From positions 3,224,001-3,288,000 of the forward strand of contig NZ_JACBZR010000001.1 in assembly GCF_013408335.1 (NCBI RefSeq): a stretch of DNA of 64,000 nucleotides, read 5' to 3'. Shown here one piece after another: positions 55,000-64,000 of the stretch. Positions within the stretch are counted from its first letter, which is position 1; each line of letters begins with the position of its first letter. This DNA comes from Nocardioides panzhihuensis. Its GTDB lineage: Bacteria; Actinomycetota; Actinomycetes; Propionibacteriales; Nocardioidaceae. A program made the translations under genes and the position numbers. Under the pieces are notes generated by a model that was not told where the DNA came from, ran no database searches, and saw only the letters and a program-made list of their open reading frames with translations.

Positions 55000-56211
55000 C
55001 TAGGCAGCAGTCGCGAAGGCCGCCTCCGACTCCGGGTTGCGAGCGACCGAACGCCTGGCGAGGGAGAACGTGACCGCGCCGAGGACGGAGGTGACCACCA
55101 TGGTGATCGCCAGGGGCACCGCAGTGTGCTCACCGGCGACGGCGCCGAGCGGCGAGGCGAGCCCACCGCCGAGGAACATGATCCCGCCCATCAACGCCGA
55201 GCCGGAGCCGACTGCGGGCCGGGCCTGCTCGATGGCCAGCGCGCCGGTGTTGCCCATGATCAGGCCCACCGAGGTCGTGACGACGAGGATCGGCAGGAGG
55301 ATGAGTGCCTTCGGCACCGGCAGAAGGGCGACGACGAGCACGAGCATCGCGCCGATGGCGAGCACCGGCTGCGCGGAGCGGATGATCCGCGCCGGGTGCA
55401 CCTGCCGCTTGGCCAGCCGCGCGGAGGCCAGCCCGGCGACGGTCAGGAACGCGGCGTTGACCGCGAACCCGATGCCGTAGACCGCGGCCGACGTGCCGAT
55501 CACCGACTGGTAGAGGAACGAGGAGGACGAGACGTACGTCATCAGGGTGGCGAAGGTGAGCGCCTGCGTCAGCGTGTAGCCGAGGAACGCCGGCTTCGCG
55601 AGGAGGCGGCCCAGGTCCGCGTACTCGACCCGGCTGGTCCGGCGCTCGGCCGGGAGCGACTCGCGGATCACCAAGAGCACGCAGACAACCTGCGCGACGG
55701 CGATCGCGGCCACGATGCCGAGCACGCCGCGCCATGGCACGAACCCGGCGATGGCACCGCCGATCACCGGGGCCAGGATCGGCGCGATCCCACTGATCGA
55801 CATCATGATCGACATCGCCCGTGCCGCGGCGAAGCCGTGGAGCACGTCGGCCACGATCGCCCGCGCCATCACGATCCCGGCCGCGGCGGCGAGCGCCTGC
55901 AGGAACCGCGCCGCGATCAGCAGCTCGACGGTGGGCGCCAGCGCCGCCAGCACACCGGCCGCCGCCGCCACGACCGACCCGATCAGCAGCGGCTTGAGCC
56001 GCCCGAAACGGTCCGAGATCGGACCCCAGGCGATCTGCCCGAGCGCGAGACCGATCAGGAAGGCGGTGAGAGTCAGCTGTACGTCACTAGCGGCCGCACC
56101 GAGCTCCGACCCGATCTGCGGGAAGGAGGGCAGGTAGAAGTCGATCGCGAGCGGTGCGGATGCCGCGAGCAGGGCGAGCGCGAGCAAGAGCCGCGGCGGG
56201 ACTGACGTCAC
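55000..56211 (-). CDS. Bcr/CflA-type MFS drug exporter
   Basis: 403 residues with 12 helices. DFYLPSFPQIGSELGAAASDVQLTLTAFLIGLALGQIAWGPISDRFGRLKPLLIG carries motif A (GPISDRFGRLK) of the DHA1 group; ARAIVADVLHGFAAARAMS is typical of Bcr/CflA. It exports small hydrophobic drugs with protons. GGAGG lies eight bases before the GTG at 56211; a longer reading to 56277 has no support. Confidence 0.9.
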   Translation of the reverse strand: MTSVPPRLLLALALLAASAPLAIDFYLPSFPQIGSELGAAASDVQLTLTAFLIGLALGQIAWGPISDRFGRLKPLLIGSVVAAAAGVLAALAPTVELLIAARFLQALAAAAGIVMARAIVADVLHGFAAARAMSIMMSISGIAPILAPVIGGAIAGFVPWRGVLGIVAAIAVAQVVCVLLVIRESLPAERRTSRVEYADLGRLLAKPAFLGYTLTQALTFATLMTYVSSSSFLYQSVIGTSAAVYGIGFAVNAAFLTVAGLASARLAKRQVHPARIIRSAQPVLAIGAMLVLVVALLPVPKALILLPILVVTTSVGLIMGNTGALAIEQARPAVGSGSALMGGIMFLGGGLASPLGAVAGEHTAVPLAITMVVTSVLGAVTFSLARRSVARNPESEAAFATAA

Positions 56212-56280
56212 CGAGTGAACCTCCGGAGAGTTGGTTGAGGAAGACAACCAACAGAACAGCACCGCCCCGCCGAGCATTCC

Positions 56281-57564
56281 TCACCAGAGCGTGACGGACC
56301 TCTCGAAGATCCCGGCCAAGTCCTCCTCGGACGGCTGCTTCGGTGCGGTGGCGAGCAACCGCTGCTGCTTGAGCGCACCCTCGACCAGGTCGGGGATGTC
56401 GCCGGTCGTGTAGCCGACCTCGCCGATGCCCGCCGGGATCCCGATGTCCCGCATCAGATCAGCGAGCACGGTGGGCAGCAGGTCGCGCGCGTCGACGGTG
56501 GATTCGTCGAAGCCGGGAGCCAGCAGGCGGGCCGCGCGAAGGTGGCGCTCGGGGTCGGCGTCGAACGTGTAGCGGAAGGCCTCCGGCGCGGTCAGGGAGA
56601 CCGCCATCCCGTGCGGCACCATCGCCTCGTCACCGGGATAGTCGGCAGGGTGGAAGTCCCGCACCCGCCCCGCGATCGGGTAGGCGCAGGCGTGCGGGAT
56701 GTGCACCCCGGCGTTTCCGAAGCCCAGGCCCGCGAAGGTCGCCGCGAACGCCATGTCACCGCGCGCGAGGGTGTCGTCGCCATGCGCGACGGCCTGCCGG
56801 AACGAGCCCGCCAGCAGGGACAGCCCCTTCTCCGACCACATGTCGGAGATCGGGTTGGCGCCGCAGTAGGGCACCCGCTGGGCAGGCTCCTTGCGGTCGT
56901 AGGAGGTGTAGAGGCGGGCGGTGTAGCTCTCCAGCGCGTGACACAGGATGTCCATCCCGGACGCGGCGGTCACCCCGGCCGGCTGGGACATCATCAGGTC
57001 CGGGTCGACGACCGCGAGCGTGGGGCGCAGGCGCGCGTGCGAGATCCCGGTCTTCACCTTGAGCGACAGCACGTCGAGCACGCACACGGTCGTCGACTCC
57101 GCCCCCGTCCCGGTGGTGGTCGGCACCGCGACCAGCGGCAGCAGCGGGTTGGCCGGTGCGAGTCCGTTGCCCACCGGCGCGTTGAGGTAGTCCATCAGAT
57201 CGCCGTCGTTGGTGATCAGCAGGTTGACCGCCTTCGCGGTGTCGATGCTCGACCCACCACCGACCGCCACGATCGCGTCGAACGGCCCGTTCTCGCGGGC
57301 GAACTCCACCGCGAACCGCATGCTCTCGTCGGTCGGCTCGACGTGGACACCGTCGAAGACGACGGCGGTGACGTCGTACGCCTTCATCTGCTCGGCCACC
57401 CGCTGCGGCAGCCCCGTCGCGGAGATGCCGGGATCGGTCACCACCAGGGCGCGGCGGGTGCCCAGGGACGCCAGGTCGTAGCCGATCTCGGCCGATGCGC
57501 CGGTGCCGAACTTGAGCTGTGGGGAGCCGTAGGTGAACACGGTCTCGGGTGTCGCGTGCGTCAT
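56281..57564 (-). CDS. hydroxyacid-oxoacid transhydrogenase-like iron alcohol dehydrogenase
   Basis: 427 residues. The Fe-ADH fold has VAVGGGSSIDTAKAVNLLI, PTTTGTGAESTTVCV, and metal ligands in GMDILCHALESY and the HIPHACAYPIAG region. The NPISDMWSEKGL segment and the long insertion are characteristic of the ADHFE1/HOT group, which couples 4-hydroxybutyrate oxidation to 2-oxoglutarate reduction. The ATG at 57564 begins MTHATPETVFTYG. A related group of Fe-ADHs of other substrate cannot be excluded. Confidence 0.87.
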   Translation of the reverse strand: MTHATPETVFTYGSPQLKFGTGASAEIGYDLASLGTRRALVVTDPGISATGLPQRVAEQMKAYDVTAVVFDGVHVEPTDESMRFAVEFARENGPFDAIVAVGGGSSIDTAKAVNLLITNDGDLMDYLNAPVGNGLAPANPLLPLVAVPTTTGTGAESTTVCVLDVLSLKVKTGISHARLRPTLAVVDPDLMMSQPAGVTAASGMDILCHALESYTARLYTSYDRKEPAQRVPYCGANPISDMWSEKGLSLLAGSFRQAVAHGDDTLARGDMAFAATFAGLGFGNAGVHIPHACAYPIAGRVRDFHPADYPGDEAMVPHGMAVSLTAPEAFRYTFDADPERHLRAARLLAPGFDESTVDARDLLPTVLADLMRDIGIPAGIGEVGYTTGDIPDLVEGALKQQRLLATAPKQPSEEDLAGIFERSVTLW

Positions 57565-57622
57565 GAGCGCACGATAGCGGCCGCCCCATACCGGTTCCAC
57601 GGGTCGGACTGCACAACGACGG

Positions 57623-59101
57623 TCAGGCGATGGTGAAGCTGACCTTCCGGGCGACGACGTCGGCCGTCTCCAGTCGCACCTGGACCTCTTCGCCCAGCGG
57701 AAGGGCCGACCGACCGGTGACTCTCGCCTCGATCGCGGGCTCCTCGACGGTGATCGAGCCCTTCGTCCTGTCCTCGTCGTCGACCTCGACGACCACCGCG
57801 TCGAAGACCTCCCCGACCCGCTTGGACAGCAGCCCGGCCTCGACGAGATCGACGACGCCACGTTCGTAGGCCCCGCTGGACCGGGACGAGGCGCGCATCG
57901 TCTCCGGGAGGGTGGTGAACGCGGCGGTCACCCATTCGGGGATCGGCGTGTCAGCGCACAGCGCCAGACAGACCTCACCGGCGTAGCGGTCGATCAGCCG
58001 GCGCAGCGGCGCGGTCACGTGCATGTATTCGTTGGCCAGCGCCGAGTGCTCGGTCAGCTCGGGGAGCTCGCCGTTGAACGAGGCGTACCCGCTTCCGCGC
58101 AGCAGCCGTGTGCTGGCGATCGCCATCGCGGCGTGCTTGCCGTTCTTGCCGTCCAGGGAACGGATGAAGTCGGGGTAGAGCATCTCCGCCGGCCACTCCA
58201 GCCCGAGCGCACGAGCGGTGCGATGCAGCCGCTGGACGTCTCGGGGGTCCGGCTCCGGGAGGGTCCTGAGGAGCCCGACGCGGGCGTAGACCATCAGGTC
58301 TGCCGCCGCGAAGCCGGTCAGCAGCGAGATCTGGGCGTTCCAGTCCTCGACGGGCAGCAGGTCGCGGTACTCGAGCGTCCAGTGGTCACCCTCCACCGAG
58401 ATCTCCTGGTCGCGCAGGGGCAGGTTGACCCCGCCGCGGGCGGCCTCGAGGACGATCCGCTTCTCGCCGACCTCCTTCAGCAGCTGCAGAGACTCCCCGA
58501 TCCGGTCGTCGAGCTCGTCGAGGCCTCCGAACCCGTCGCCGTCGAACATCTTCTGCACACCGTCGTAGGAGAGCTTCGCCCGCGACCGCACGAGCGCGCG
58601 CTCGACGACGGTGTCGATCCCCTCACCGCCGGCATCGAGCTTGTGGGTCCACAGCAGGGCGGGGCGCACCTGGTCCGGGAGCAGCGAGGCGGCGTCCTCG
58701 GAGAGCACCTTGGGGTGGAGCGGGATCTTCGCATCGGCGGCGTAGAGGGACTCGCCGCGCTTGTTGGCCTCGATGTCGACCGGATCGCCGGGCGTCACGA
58801 AGGCGGCCACGTCGGCGATCGCGTAGCGCACCACGTAGCCGTCACCGTCGCGCTCCAGGTGGAGCGCCTGGTCGAGATCCATCGACGTCTCGGGGTCGAT
58901 GGTGACGAACGGCAGGTCGGTGCGGTCCAGCTCGGGAAGCCTCGGGCTGGCCGCGGCTGCGGCCGCGGCCTCTTCCACCTCCCGCGAGAACTCCGCCGTC
59001 ACCTTCAGCTCGGCCTGGAGCGCGGCGATCCCGTCGCGGAGCGTGGTGGCGGCGACACCGCTGTCGGCTCTGGCCACCCGGATGATGCGTGCGGAACCCA
59101 T
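57623..59101 (-). CDS. RNB-domain ribonuclease (RNase II/R family)
   Basis: 492 residues, shorter than RNase R. The RNB catalytic core shows PFVTIDPETSMDLDQALHLE (Asp cluster), VRYAIADVAAFVTPGDPVD, YAADAKIPLHPKVLSEDAASLLP and HVTAPLRRLIDRYAGEV. N-terminal cold-shock domains are absent; a C-terminal S1-like barrel may be present after DAVVVEVDDEDR. It degrades RNA 3' to 5'. This compact form is common in actinobacteria. Confidence 0.92.
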   Translation of the reverse strand: MGSARIIRVARADSGVAATTLRDGIAALQAELKVTAEFSREVEEAAAAAAASPRLPELDRTDLPFVTIDPETSMDLDQALHLERDGDGYVVRYAIADVAAFVTPGDPVDIEANKRGESLYAADAKIPLHPKVLSEDAASLLPDQVRPALLWTHKLDAGGEGIDTVVERALVRSRAKLSYDGVQKMFDGDGFGGLDELDDRIGESLQLLKEVGEKRIVLEAARGGVNLPLRDQEISVEGDHWTLEYRDLLPVEDWNAQISLLTGFAAADLMVYARVGLLRTLPEPDPRDVQRLHRTARALGLEWPAEMLYPDFIRSLDGKNGKHAAMAIASTRLLRGSGYASFNGELPELTEHSALANEYMHVTAPLRRLIDRYAGEVCLALCADTPIPEWVTAAFTTLPETMRASSRSSGAYERGVVDLVEAGLLSKRVGEVFDAVVVEVDDEDRTKGSITVEEPAIEARVTGRSALPLGEEVQVRLETADVVARKVSFTIA

Positions 59102-59118
59102 GGCCAGAACTGTAGTGG

Positions 59119-59439
59119 CTACTTCTTCTTCGAGGCCTTGTACGTCTTGTGCAGCGCGGCGGCGTCCTTGCCGAACGCCTTCGGGTTGCCCTTGAAGGCG
59201 GCGAACTGGCCCCACAGGTCCTTCGTGGAGCCGTTGTACGCCTTCGCCGACCTGTCGATCCGGGCCAGTGCCCGGCGCTGGGACGAGGTCAGCGACCGCC
59301 TCGCCCGGAGGTGCGCGGACCGCGCCTTGGTCTTCTTCGAGACGTCCTGGATCAGCCAGAACAGCCCGCCGATGACGATCACGACGAGGACGCCACCGAG
59401 ATTGGACCCGGCGGTGGACTCGGCGGCCAGAACGATCAT
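59119..59439 (-). CDS. small single-helix membrane protein
   Basis: 106 residues. One membrane helix near the N-terminus (LGGVLVVIVIGGLFWLIQDV) is followed by a strongly basic, helical cytosolic tail ending KTYKASKKK. No family is recognised. It is just upstream of the RNB ribonuclease in the same direction, 17 bases apart, so the two may be cotranscribed; a basic tail could bind RNA, but that is inference. Confidence 0.65.
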   Translation of the reverse strand: MIVLAAESTAGSNLGGVLVVIVIGGLFWLIQDVSKKTKARSAHLRARRSLTSSQRRALARIDRSAKAYNGSTKDLWGQFAAFKGNPKAFGKDAAALHKTYKASKKK

Positions 59440-59540
59440 GACTGACTCTAAGCTCGCGCGTACCCCCAGGTCACAGGCGCTTTGAAAGATACCCAATCCT
59501 CGATTCGGCCATCCACTTCCCGGGCGGCACGATAGTCCTT

Positions 59541-60317
59541 GTGCTGATCCTGCTGCCGCCCTCGGAGGGCAAGACCGCGGCCGTACGCGGCAAACCGCTC
59601 GACCTCGAGGACCTCCGTCTCCCGGTGCTCAACCCGGCCCGCGCCAAGGTCGTCGACGCGCTCGTCGAGCTCTGCTCCACGCGCCCGGCCGAGGCCGTCG
59701 ACGTCCTCGGCATCCCGAAGACCCAGCCCGAGCTCGTCGACGCCAACGCTCACCTGGCCGAGGCACCCACCGCGCGCGCCGACCGGATCTACACCGGCGT
59801 CCTCTACGACGCGCTGTCCCCCGCGACCCTGTCGCCCGCCGCCAAGCGCCGCGCGACCAGTCGGGTCATGGTCACCAGCTCGGTGTTCGGCCTCGTCGGC
59901 TTGGCCGACCGCATCCCGGCGTACCGCCTCTCGGGGGACACCACCCTCCCCGGCATCGGCGGCATCCAGGCCCACTGGCGTGCGCACCTCGGCCCCGGCA
60001 TGACCGAGGCCCTCGGCGACGGCCTGTTGGTCGACCTCCGGTCCGGGACGTACGCCGCCTTCTGGCGCCCCGAGGAGGTCGCCGCCCGCACCGCAACCGT
60101 CCGTGTCCTGCACGAGCACAACGGTCAGCGCAAGGTGGTCAGCCACTTCAACAAGGCCACCAAGGGCCGCCTGGTCCGCGCTCTCCTCGAGTCCGGCGCC
60201 AACCCCCGCACCCCCACCAAGCTCGCCGAAGCCTTCCGCGACCTCGGCTGGACCGTCGAGACCGGCCCCATCACGAAGACCGGCACCCAGCTGGACATCG
60301 TCGTCGCCGAGATCTGA
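59541..60317 (+). CDS. yaaA: YaaA-family peroxide-stress protein
   Basis: 258 residues. The N-terminus MLILLPPSEGKT is the diagnostic YaaA block, and GTYAAFWRP and VVSHFNKATKGRLVRALL are also conserved. YaaA lowers free iron during H2O2 stress and binds DNA. It starts at GTG 59541. It is divergent from the small membrane-protein gene. Confidence 0.9.
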   Translation: MLILLPPSEGKTAAVRGKPLDLEDLRLPVLNPARAKVVDALVELCSTRPAEAVDVLGIPKTQPELVDANAHLAEAPTARADRIYTGVLYDALSPATLSPAAKRRATSRVMVTSSVFGLVGLADRIPAYRLSGDTTLPGIGGIQAHWRAHLGPGMTEALGDGLLVDLRSGTYAAFWRPEEVAARTATVRVLHEHNGQRKVVSHFNKATKGRLVRALLESGANPRTPTKLAEAFRDLGWTVETGPITKTGTQLDIVVAEI

Positions 60318-60364
60318 GTTGCCTCCTCGATCGGGCCGCTAGCCCACCGGTCGCCGAACGGAAG

Positions 60365-60416
60365 GTGTTGGTCTCGACACGCCTCCGCCTAGCGGCTCCG
60401 GCGGCTCGACCAGCGG
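60365..60416. repeat. 52-bp dispersed repeat, inverted copy of 45795-45846
   Basis: The sequence beginning GTGTTGGTCTCGACACGCCT and ending CTCGACCAGCGG is the exact reverse complement of the copy at 45795-45846, and it shares 17 bases with the hairpin at 42331. It lies between convergent yaaA and the phosphatase gene. Confidence 0.85.
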
Positions 60417-60429
60417 AGCGATAGTCGTG

Positions 60430-61116
60430 TCAGAAGGCGCCGGAGGCGAAGGGGTCGCGGGAGACCGGGAGGCCGTTGAATAGGCGCATCGAGGCGCGGC
60501 CGTCGGAGAAGAAGGAGACGACGGTGACCGATGCGGGTGAGAGCTCCATGCTGAAGACTCCGCCGATCGGGGCGCCCAGGGCGTGAGCGACGATCAGCTT
60601 GATCGGCGAGACGTGCGAGGTGATCACGACGGTCTCTCCTGCGTGCTTCTCGAGCACCCGCGAGAGGCCGTCGAGCACCCGCGTCTGGGCGGAGTCGAAC
60701 GACTCCCCGCCCGGTGGGGCGACCTCGGTCGCCCCCATCCACGTCTTCATCTCGTCGGGGAACCGTTGGCCGACCTCGGCGAAGGTGAGCCCCTCCCACT
60801 TGCCGAACTCGATCTCCGCGAACCCGGGGTCCTCGACCAGCCGGGCGCCGAGCGCACCGGCGACGATCTCCCCGGTCTCGACGGCCCGCAGGACCGGCGA
60901 GCTCACGACGGTGGACACCGATGCGGCGAGCGGCTTGAGCCACTCGGCGGTCAGCAGGACCTGCTCACGACCCTCCTGGATCAGCGGCGGGTTGTCGCCA
61001 CCGAGCCCGCCGGAGAACGCCTTGGCGGCGGTGTGCTTGGTGACGCCGTGACGAACCAGGACCAGCGTCGTCGTCGCGTCGCCGGCTCCCCAGCCCCGCG
61101 AGGTCTTCGAGCTCAT
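60430..61116 (-). CDS. histidine phosphatase family protein
   Basis: 228 residues. The catalytic LVLVRHGVTKHT (RHG) and late His in ITSHVSPIKLIV define the phosphoglycerate-mutase-like acid phosphatases. In many actinobacteria the gene at this position encodes a fused RNase H/phosphatase (CobC-like, acid phosphatase). Here only the phosphatase half is present. It overlaps the zinc-ribbon gene by four bases. The substrate is unknown. Confidence 0.88.
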   Translation of the reverse strand: MSSKTSRGWGAGDATTTLVLVRHGVTKHTAAKAFSGGLGGDNPPLIQEGREQVLLTAEWLKPLAASVSTVVSSPVLRAVETGEIVAGALGARLVEDPGFAEIEFGKWEGLTFAEVGQRFPDEMKTWMGATEVAPPGGESFDSAQTRVLDGLSRVLEKHAGETVVITSHVSPIKLIVAHALGAPIGGVFSMELSPASVTVVSFFSDGRASMRLFNGLPVSRDPFASGAF

Positions 61117-61853
61117 AGCCCCGACTCGGCGGTGCGGACCAGGATCCGGGAGCACTCCTCACAGCGCACGACCTCGTCGGCGGCGAGGCGGCGGATGCGG
61201 GAGAGCTCGGCGGGGTCGACCTGGAGGTTGCAGCCGCCGCAGCGGCGGGCGCGCAGCTCGGCGGCACCGACTCCGAGCTTGCCGCTCAGCCGGTCGTAGA
61301 GCGCGAGCAGGTCATCGGGGATGCCTTCGAGCGCCGGCGCCCGCTCCTCGGCGACCCCGGCGAGCTCGGCGTCGATCTTCGCGGTCTCGACGTCGACGGA
61401 GTCGGTCGCGACCGCAAGCTTGTCGTCGATCTCGGCGAGCTCGGCCTCGAGTCGGGTCAGGTTCGACTGAGCCTCCTCGAGCTTCTCCATGACCTCGAGC
61501 TCCTCGTCCTCGAGCACCGAGATCCGGCGGTCGAGGGTGACCAGCTCGTGCTGCATGCGCTCGAGGTCCTTGGCGCTGCTGATCGCCCCCGAGTCCATCC
61601 GCTCCTGGTCACGCCGGCGGCGGGTCTTGACCGCCTCGACGTCGGCGTCTGCCTTCTTCTGCACCCGCTCGAGGTCGTCGCGGATGACCCGGGCGTCACG
61701 TACGGCATCGTCGGTGGTCTTCTTCGATGCCTGAAGCTCCGCCACGACGGCGGCCTGGGACAGATGCGCACGGCGGTGTCGCAGCTGGAGCGCTCGCGAG
61801 TCCAGCTCACAGACGTCGAGCAACTTCACCTGGGCGAACGGGTCGGCTTTCAG
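61113..61853 (-). CDS. C4-type zinc-ribbon / coiled-coil protein with CTG start
   Basis: 246 residues. A long coiled coil (about residues 20-170) is followed by a C-terminal zinc ribbon with C-x-x-C pairs (CGGC ... CEEC). Homologues start (M)KADPFAQ-KLLD; that sequence is found here only if translation begins at CTG 61853, six bases after GAGGAG. A GTG at 61829 would lose eight conserved residues. The protein sits between Nif3 and the phosphatase in the conserved trio. It resembles CT398-like proteins that bind sigma or ring proteins; function unknown. Confidence 0.87.
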   Translation of the reverse strand: MKADPFAQVKLLDVCELDSRALQLRHRRAHLSQAAVVAELQASKKTTDDAVRDARVIRDDLERVQKKADADVEAVKTRRRRDQERMDSGAISSAKDLERMQHELVTLDRRISVLEDEELEVMEKLEEAQSNLTRLEAELAEIDDKLAVATDSVDVETAKIDAELAGVAEERAPALEGIPDDLLALYDRLSGKLGVGAAELRARRCGGCNLQVDPAELSRIRRLAADEVVRCEECSRILVRTAESGL

Positions 61854-61871
61854 CGGATTCTCCTCAGCTAT

Positions 61872-62669
61872 TCACAATCGCAAAGTCCACGGGTCTGTGA
61901 CGATCTCACTGACCCGGGTCTCCACCGTATCCCCCAGAGCCTCGTTCAGTCGCCTCGCCAGAACCGGCAGCCAGGTCCACTCGGCAGCCCAGTGCGGGAT
62001 GTCGATCAACGCGCCACCCTTCTCGAGGAACTCCGAGGCCGGATGGTGGCGCAGGTCGCTGGTCACATAGACGTCGTACGCAGCCACCTGGTCGAGCAGG
62101 AAGTCGCCCGCGCCGCCGCACAGCGCCACCGAGGAGACCGGCCGGTCGAGGTCGCCCGCGACCCGGATCCCGGCCGCGGTGGCGGGCAGCGCCGCCGCCA
62201 CGGACTCGGCGAAGGCGCCCAGCGTCGTCGGCTCCACCGTCCCGGCCCGGCCTGTCCCGACGTCGTCGCTCACCCCCGGTACCAGCGGCCGCAGCGAGCC
62301 CAGCCCGAGCGCGAGCGCCAGCGACTCCGAGACGCCACCGAGGGCCTGGTCGGCGTTGGTGTGGGCGGTGAGCAGCGCGCAGCGAGCGGAGACCAGCGTC
62401 GAGAGCGTACGTCCTTTCGGGGTCGTCGCCGCGAACCCGTGAACACCTTTGAGGAAGAGCGGGTGATGGACCACCACCAGGTCCGCTCCCCACGCGGCCG
62501 CCTCCTCGGCGACCGGGAGCGTCGGGTCGACGGCGAGAAGCACCTTCGAGACCGGCTGCGAGGGCTCGCCCCAGACCAGACCGACGGCATCCCAGGCGTC
62601 GGCGGTGGCAGGCGGATACCAGTCGTCCAGCAACGACGTGACGGCAGACAGAGTCGGCGAGGTCGGCAT
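61872..62669 (-). CDS. Nif3-like dinuclear metal-centre protein
   Basis: 265 residues. The NIF3 fold is seen in DAWDAVGLVWGEPSQPVSKVLLAVD, DLVVVHHPLFLKG (metal His) and TAHTNADQALGG (metal His/Asp). It forms a hexameric ring. It starts the conserved cluster with the zinc-ribbon and phosphatase genes (18 bases apart). Proposed as a GTP cyclohydrolase-like or tRNA-related protein; activity is unclear. Confidence 0.92.
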   Translation of the reverse strand: MPTSPTLSAVTSLLDDWYPPATADAWDAVGLVWGEPSQPVSKVLLAVDPTLPVAEEAAAWGADLVVVHHPLFLKGVHGFAATTPKGRTLSTLVSARCALLTAHTNADQALGGVSESLALALGLGSLRPLVPGVSDDVGTGRAGTVEPTTLGAFAESVAAALPATAAGIRVAGDLDRPVSSVALCGGAGDFLLDQVAAYDVYVTSDLRHHPASEFLEKGGALIDIPHWAAEWTWLPVLARRLNEALGDTVETRVSEIVTDPWTLRL

Positions 62670-62823
62670 GGTGTAACCCTAGATCCATCCACCGGGACCA
62701 GATTCAGCGCCGCACGCGAGCACGGAATCGAGTTCGTAACCGTTCCTTTACAACCGATTCCGTACTTTTCGCCGGATCTTGTGGTGGAATGCAGCGCTAA
62801 GTGAACAATCGACTGGAGCAGCG

Positions 62824-63966
62824 ATGACCACGACAGCTACCCCGGCCCCACCCTCCGGCTCGGTGACCATCAGCGGCCTGACCAAGACCTACGGCCAGGC
62901 CACGGCGGTCGACGGCCTGGACCTGGAGATCCGGGCCGGCGAGTTCATCTCGCTGCTCGGCCCGTCGGGCTGCGGCAAGACAACGACGCTGCGGATGATC
63001 GCCGGGTTCGAGAAGCCCGACTCCGGCAGCATCTTGATCGGCGGCAAGGACGTGGTCCGGCTCGCGCCCTACCAGCGCGACGTGAACACGGTCTTCCAGG
63101 CGTACGCGCTGTTTCCGCACAAGTCCGTCGCCGAGAACGTCGCCTACGGCCTGCAGCAGCGCAAGACGCCCAGGGCGGAGACGCGGGAGCGCGTCGTCGA
63201 GGCGCTGCGGATGGTGCGGATGCTCGACTTCGCGGATCGTTCGCCCACCCAGCTCTCCGGTGGCCAGCAGCAACGGGTCGCCCTCGCCCGGGCGCTCGTC
63301 AACCGCCCCGGCGTCCTGCTCCTCGACGAGCCGCTGGGCGCCCTGGACCGCCAGCTGCGCGAGGAGATGCAGGTCGAGCTCAAGCTGCTCCAGTCCCGTC
63401 TCGGGATCACCTTCGTCTTCGTCACCCACGACCAGCACGAGGCACTCGCGATGAGCGACCGGATCGCGATCATGCGCGCCGGCCGGATCGAGCAGCTCGC
63501 CGACGCCGACACCGTCTACAACCAGCCCGCCAGCGCGTACGTCGCCGGCTTCGTCGGCCAGCAGAACTTCCTGCACGGCGAGGTGAGCGCGGACGGCACC
63601 ACCGTCGAGACCCCCTTCGTGGTCGTCGAGGGGCCGGCGAAGCCCGACGCGAAGCCCGGCGAGCCCCATCAGGCCGCCGTCCGGCCCGAGCTGATCTCGA
63701 TCGAGCCTGGGTCGGCCGCGGCGACGGTTCCAGAGGGCCGCAACAGTGTCGCCGGAGAGGTGCTCCAGGTCTCCCCGCTGGGCGAGGTGATCCAGTACCT
63801 CGTCAAGGTCACCGACGAGTACAGCCTGCTGATCCGCCGCCCCACCCACGGCGCCGTCCGGCTCTCCCCCGGCGACCAGGTCCTCTGCGGCTGGGCCGCC
63901 GCGGACGTACGCCTCTTCCCCCTCGATGCCCCGATCGACCCGACCACCGCTAGGAGCCCACAGTGA
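62824..63966 (+). CDS. potA: spermidine/putrescine-type ABC transporter ATPase
   Basis: 380 residues. Walker [10 protein letters not shown], signature LSGGQQQR, Walker [13 protein letters not shown] and a C-terminal TOBE domain. The sequence [21 protein letters not shown] is typical of PotA-type importers of polyamines or related cations. The ATG at 62824 follows GGAG. Its stop overlaps the next start (GTGA), so the rest of the transporter follows. Confidence 0.92.
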   Translation: MTTTATPAPPSGSVTISGLTKTYGQATAVDGLDLEIRAGEFISLLGPSGCGKTTTLRMIAGFEKPDSGSILIGGKDVVRLAPYQRDVNTVFQAYALFPHKSVAENVAYGLQQRKTPRAETRERVVEALRMVRMLDFADRSPTQLSGGQQQRVALARALVNRPGVLLLDEPLGALDRQLREEMQVELKLLQSRLGITFVFVTHDQHEALAMSDRIAIMRAGRIEQLADADTVYNQPASAYVAGFVGQQNFLHGEVSADGTTVETPFVVVEGPAKPDAKPGEPHQAAVRPELISIEPGSAAATVPEGRNSVAGEVLQVSPLGEVIQYLVKVTDEYSLLIRRPTHGAVRLSPGDQVLCGWAAADVRLFPLDAPIDPTTARSPQ

Positions 63967-64000
63967 GCAAGCCTGTAAACAAGAGTGGCGACGTACGCAT
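63963..64000 (+). CDS. start of the next ABC transporter gene (partial)
   Basis: A GTG overlapping the potA stop opens a frame reading [11 protein letters not shown] to the window edge, only 12 codons. By position it is probably the substrate-binding protein or a permease of the same transporter. Confidence 0.55.
   Translation, partial: MSKPVNKSGDVR

Overview
This is about 64 kb of very GC-rich chromosome with strongly GC-biased third codon positions, typical of Actinomycetota. A DUF222/13E12 HNH-endonuclease gene, an FBP treble-clef protein, a GlxR-like Crp regulator, a YcnI/CopCD copper locus, the Nif3 - zinc-ribbon - histidine-phosphatase trio and dispersed GTCGAG-rich repeats suggest a Nocardioides-like member of the Propionibacteriales. 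That placement is inference, not proof.

Region 1 (1-10 kb) is an accessory stretch. After an imine-reductase-like dehydrogenase and an alpha/beta hydrolase come a HipB-HipA toxin-antitoxin pair with a palindromic operator, a broken small gene, an AhpD-like protein, a GNAT acetyltransferase and an IS110 element with a long upstream leader. Immediately beyond the IS lies the 3' end of a tRNA (T arm, acceptor strand, CCA) followed by a tRNA-type terminator. This looks like an attachment-site scar. To its right are small orphan genes and at least two genes that read correctly only if single-base indels are corrected, including a proteasome-like Ntn hydrolase.

Region 2 (10-13.4 kb) has a TetR regulator and a cassette of XRE/TPR-like regulator, small duplicated-motif protein and HAD hydrolase.

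Region 3 (13.4-21.5 kb) is the most novel part. Six genes (BCCT transporter, aldehyde dehydrogenase, a 576-residue unknown protein, an M19 dipeptidase homologue lacking canonical metal ligands, a 263-residue unknown protein and RidA) are joined end to end by five consecutive 4-base ATGA overlaps. A LysR regulator is divergent. It reads as an uncharacterised uptake and catabolic pathway, perhaps for a betaine-like compound.

Region 4 (21.6-36 kb) is mostly metabolic. A tandem glycine riboswitch precedes gcvT-gcvH-sdaA. There is a COG0523 metal GTPase, a Crp regulator, a luciferase-like oxidoreductase, an IclR-linked 3-oxoacid CoA-transferase pair, and a FadR-type regulator / IlvD-Edd dehydratase / GntP permease sugar-acid cassette bracketed by two copies of a 21-bp-periodic palindromic repeat.

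Region 5 (36-51.5 kb) holds copper handling (YcnI, CopCD, a lipoprotein), a GlcD-type FAD oxidase, TerC behind a yybP-ykoY manganese riboswitch, an FtsX/MacB-like ABC exporter, a long repeat-rich gap, the DUF222 HNH gene, a DUF4822 lipoprotein, a NarL-type two-component system and secreted or esterase proteins.

Region 6 (51.6-64 kb) contains a membrane-anchored SF2 helicase, a third copy of the 21-bp repeat, a thioesterase, a Bcr/CflA-type MFS exporter, a hydroxyacid-oxoacid transhydrogenase, an RNB ribonuclease, YaaA, the phosphatase / zinc-ribbon / Nif3 trio, and the start of a polyamine-type ABC transporter operon that runs off the right edge.
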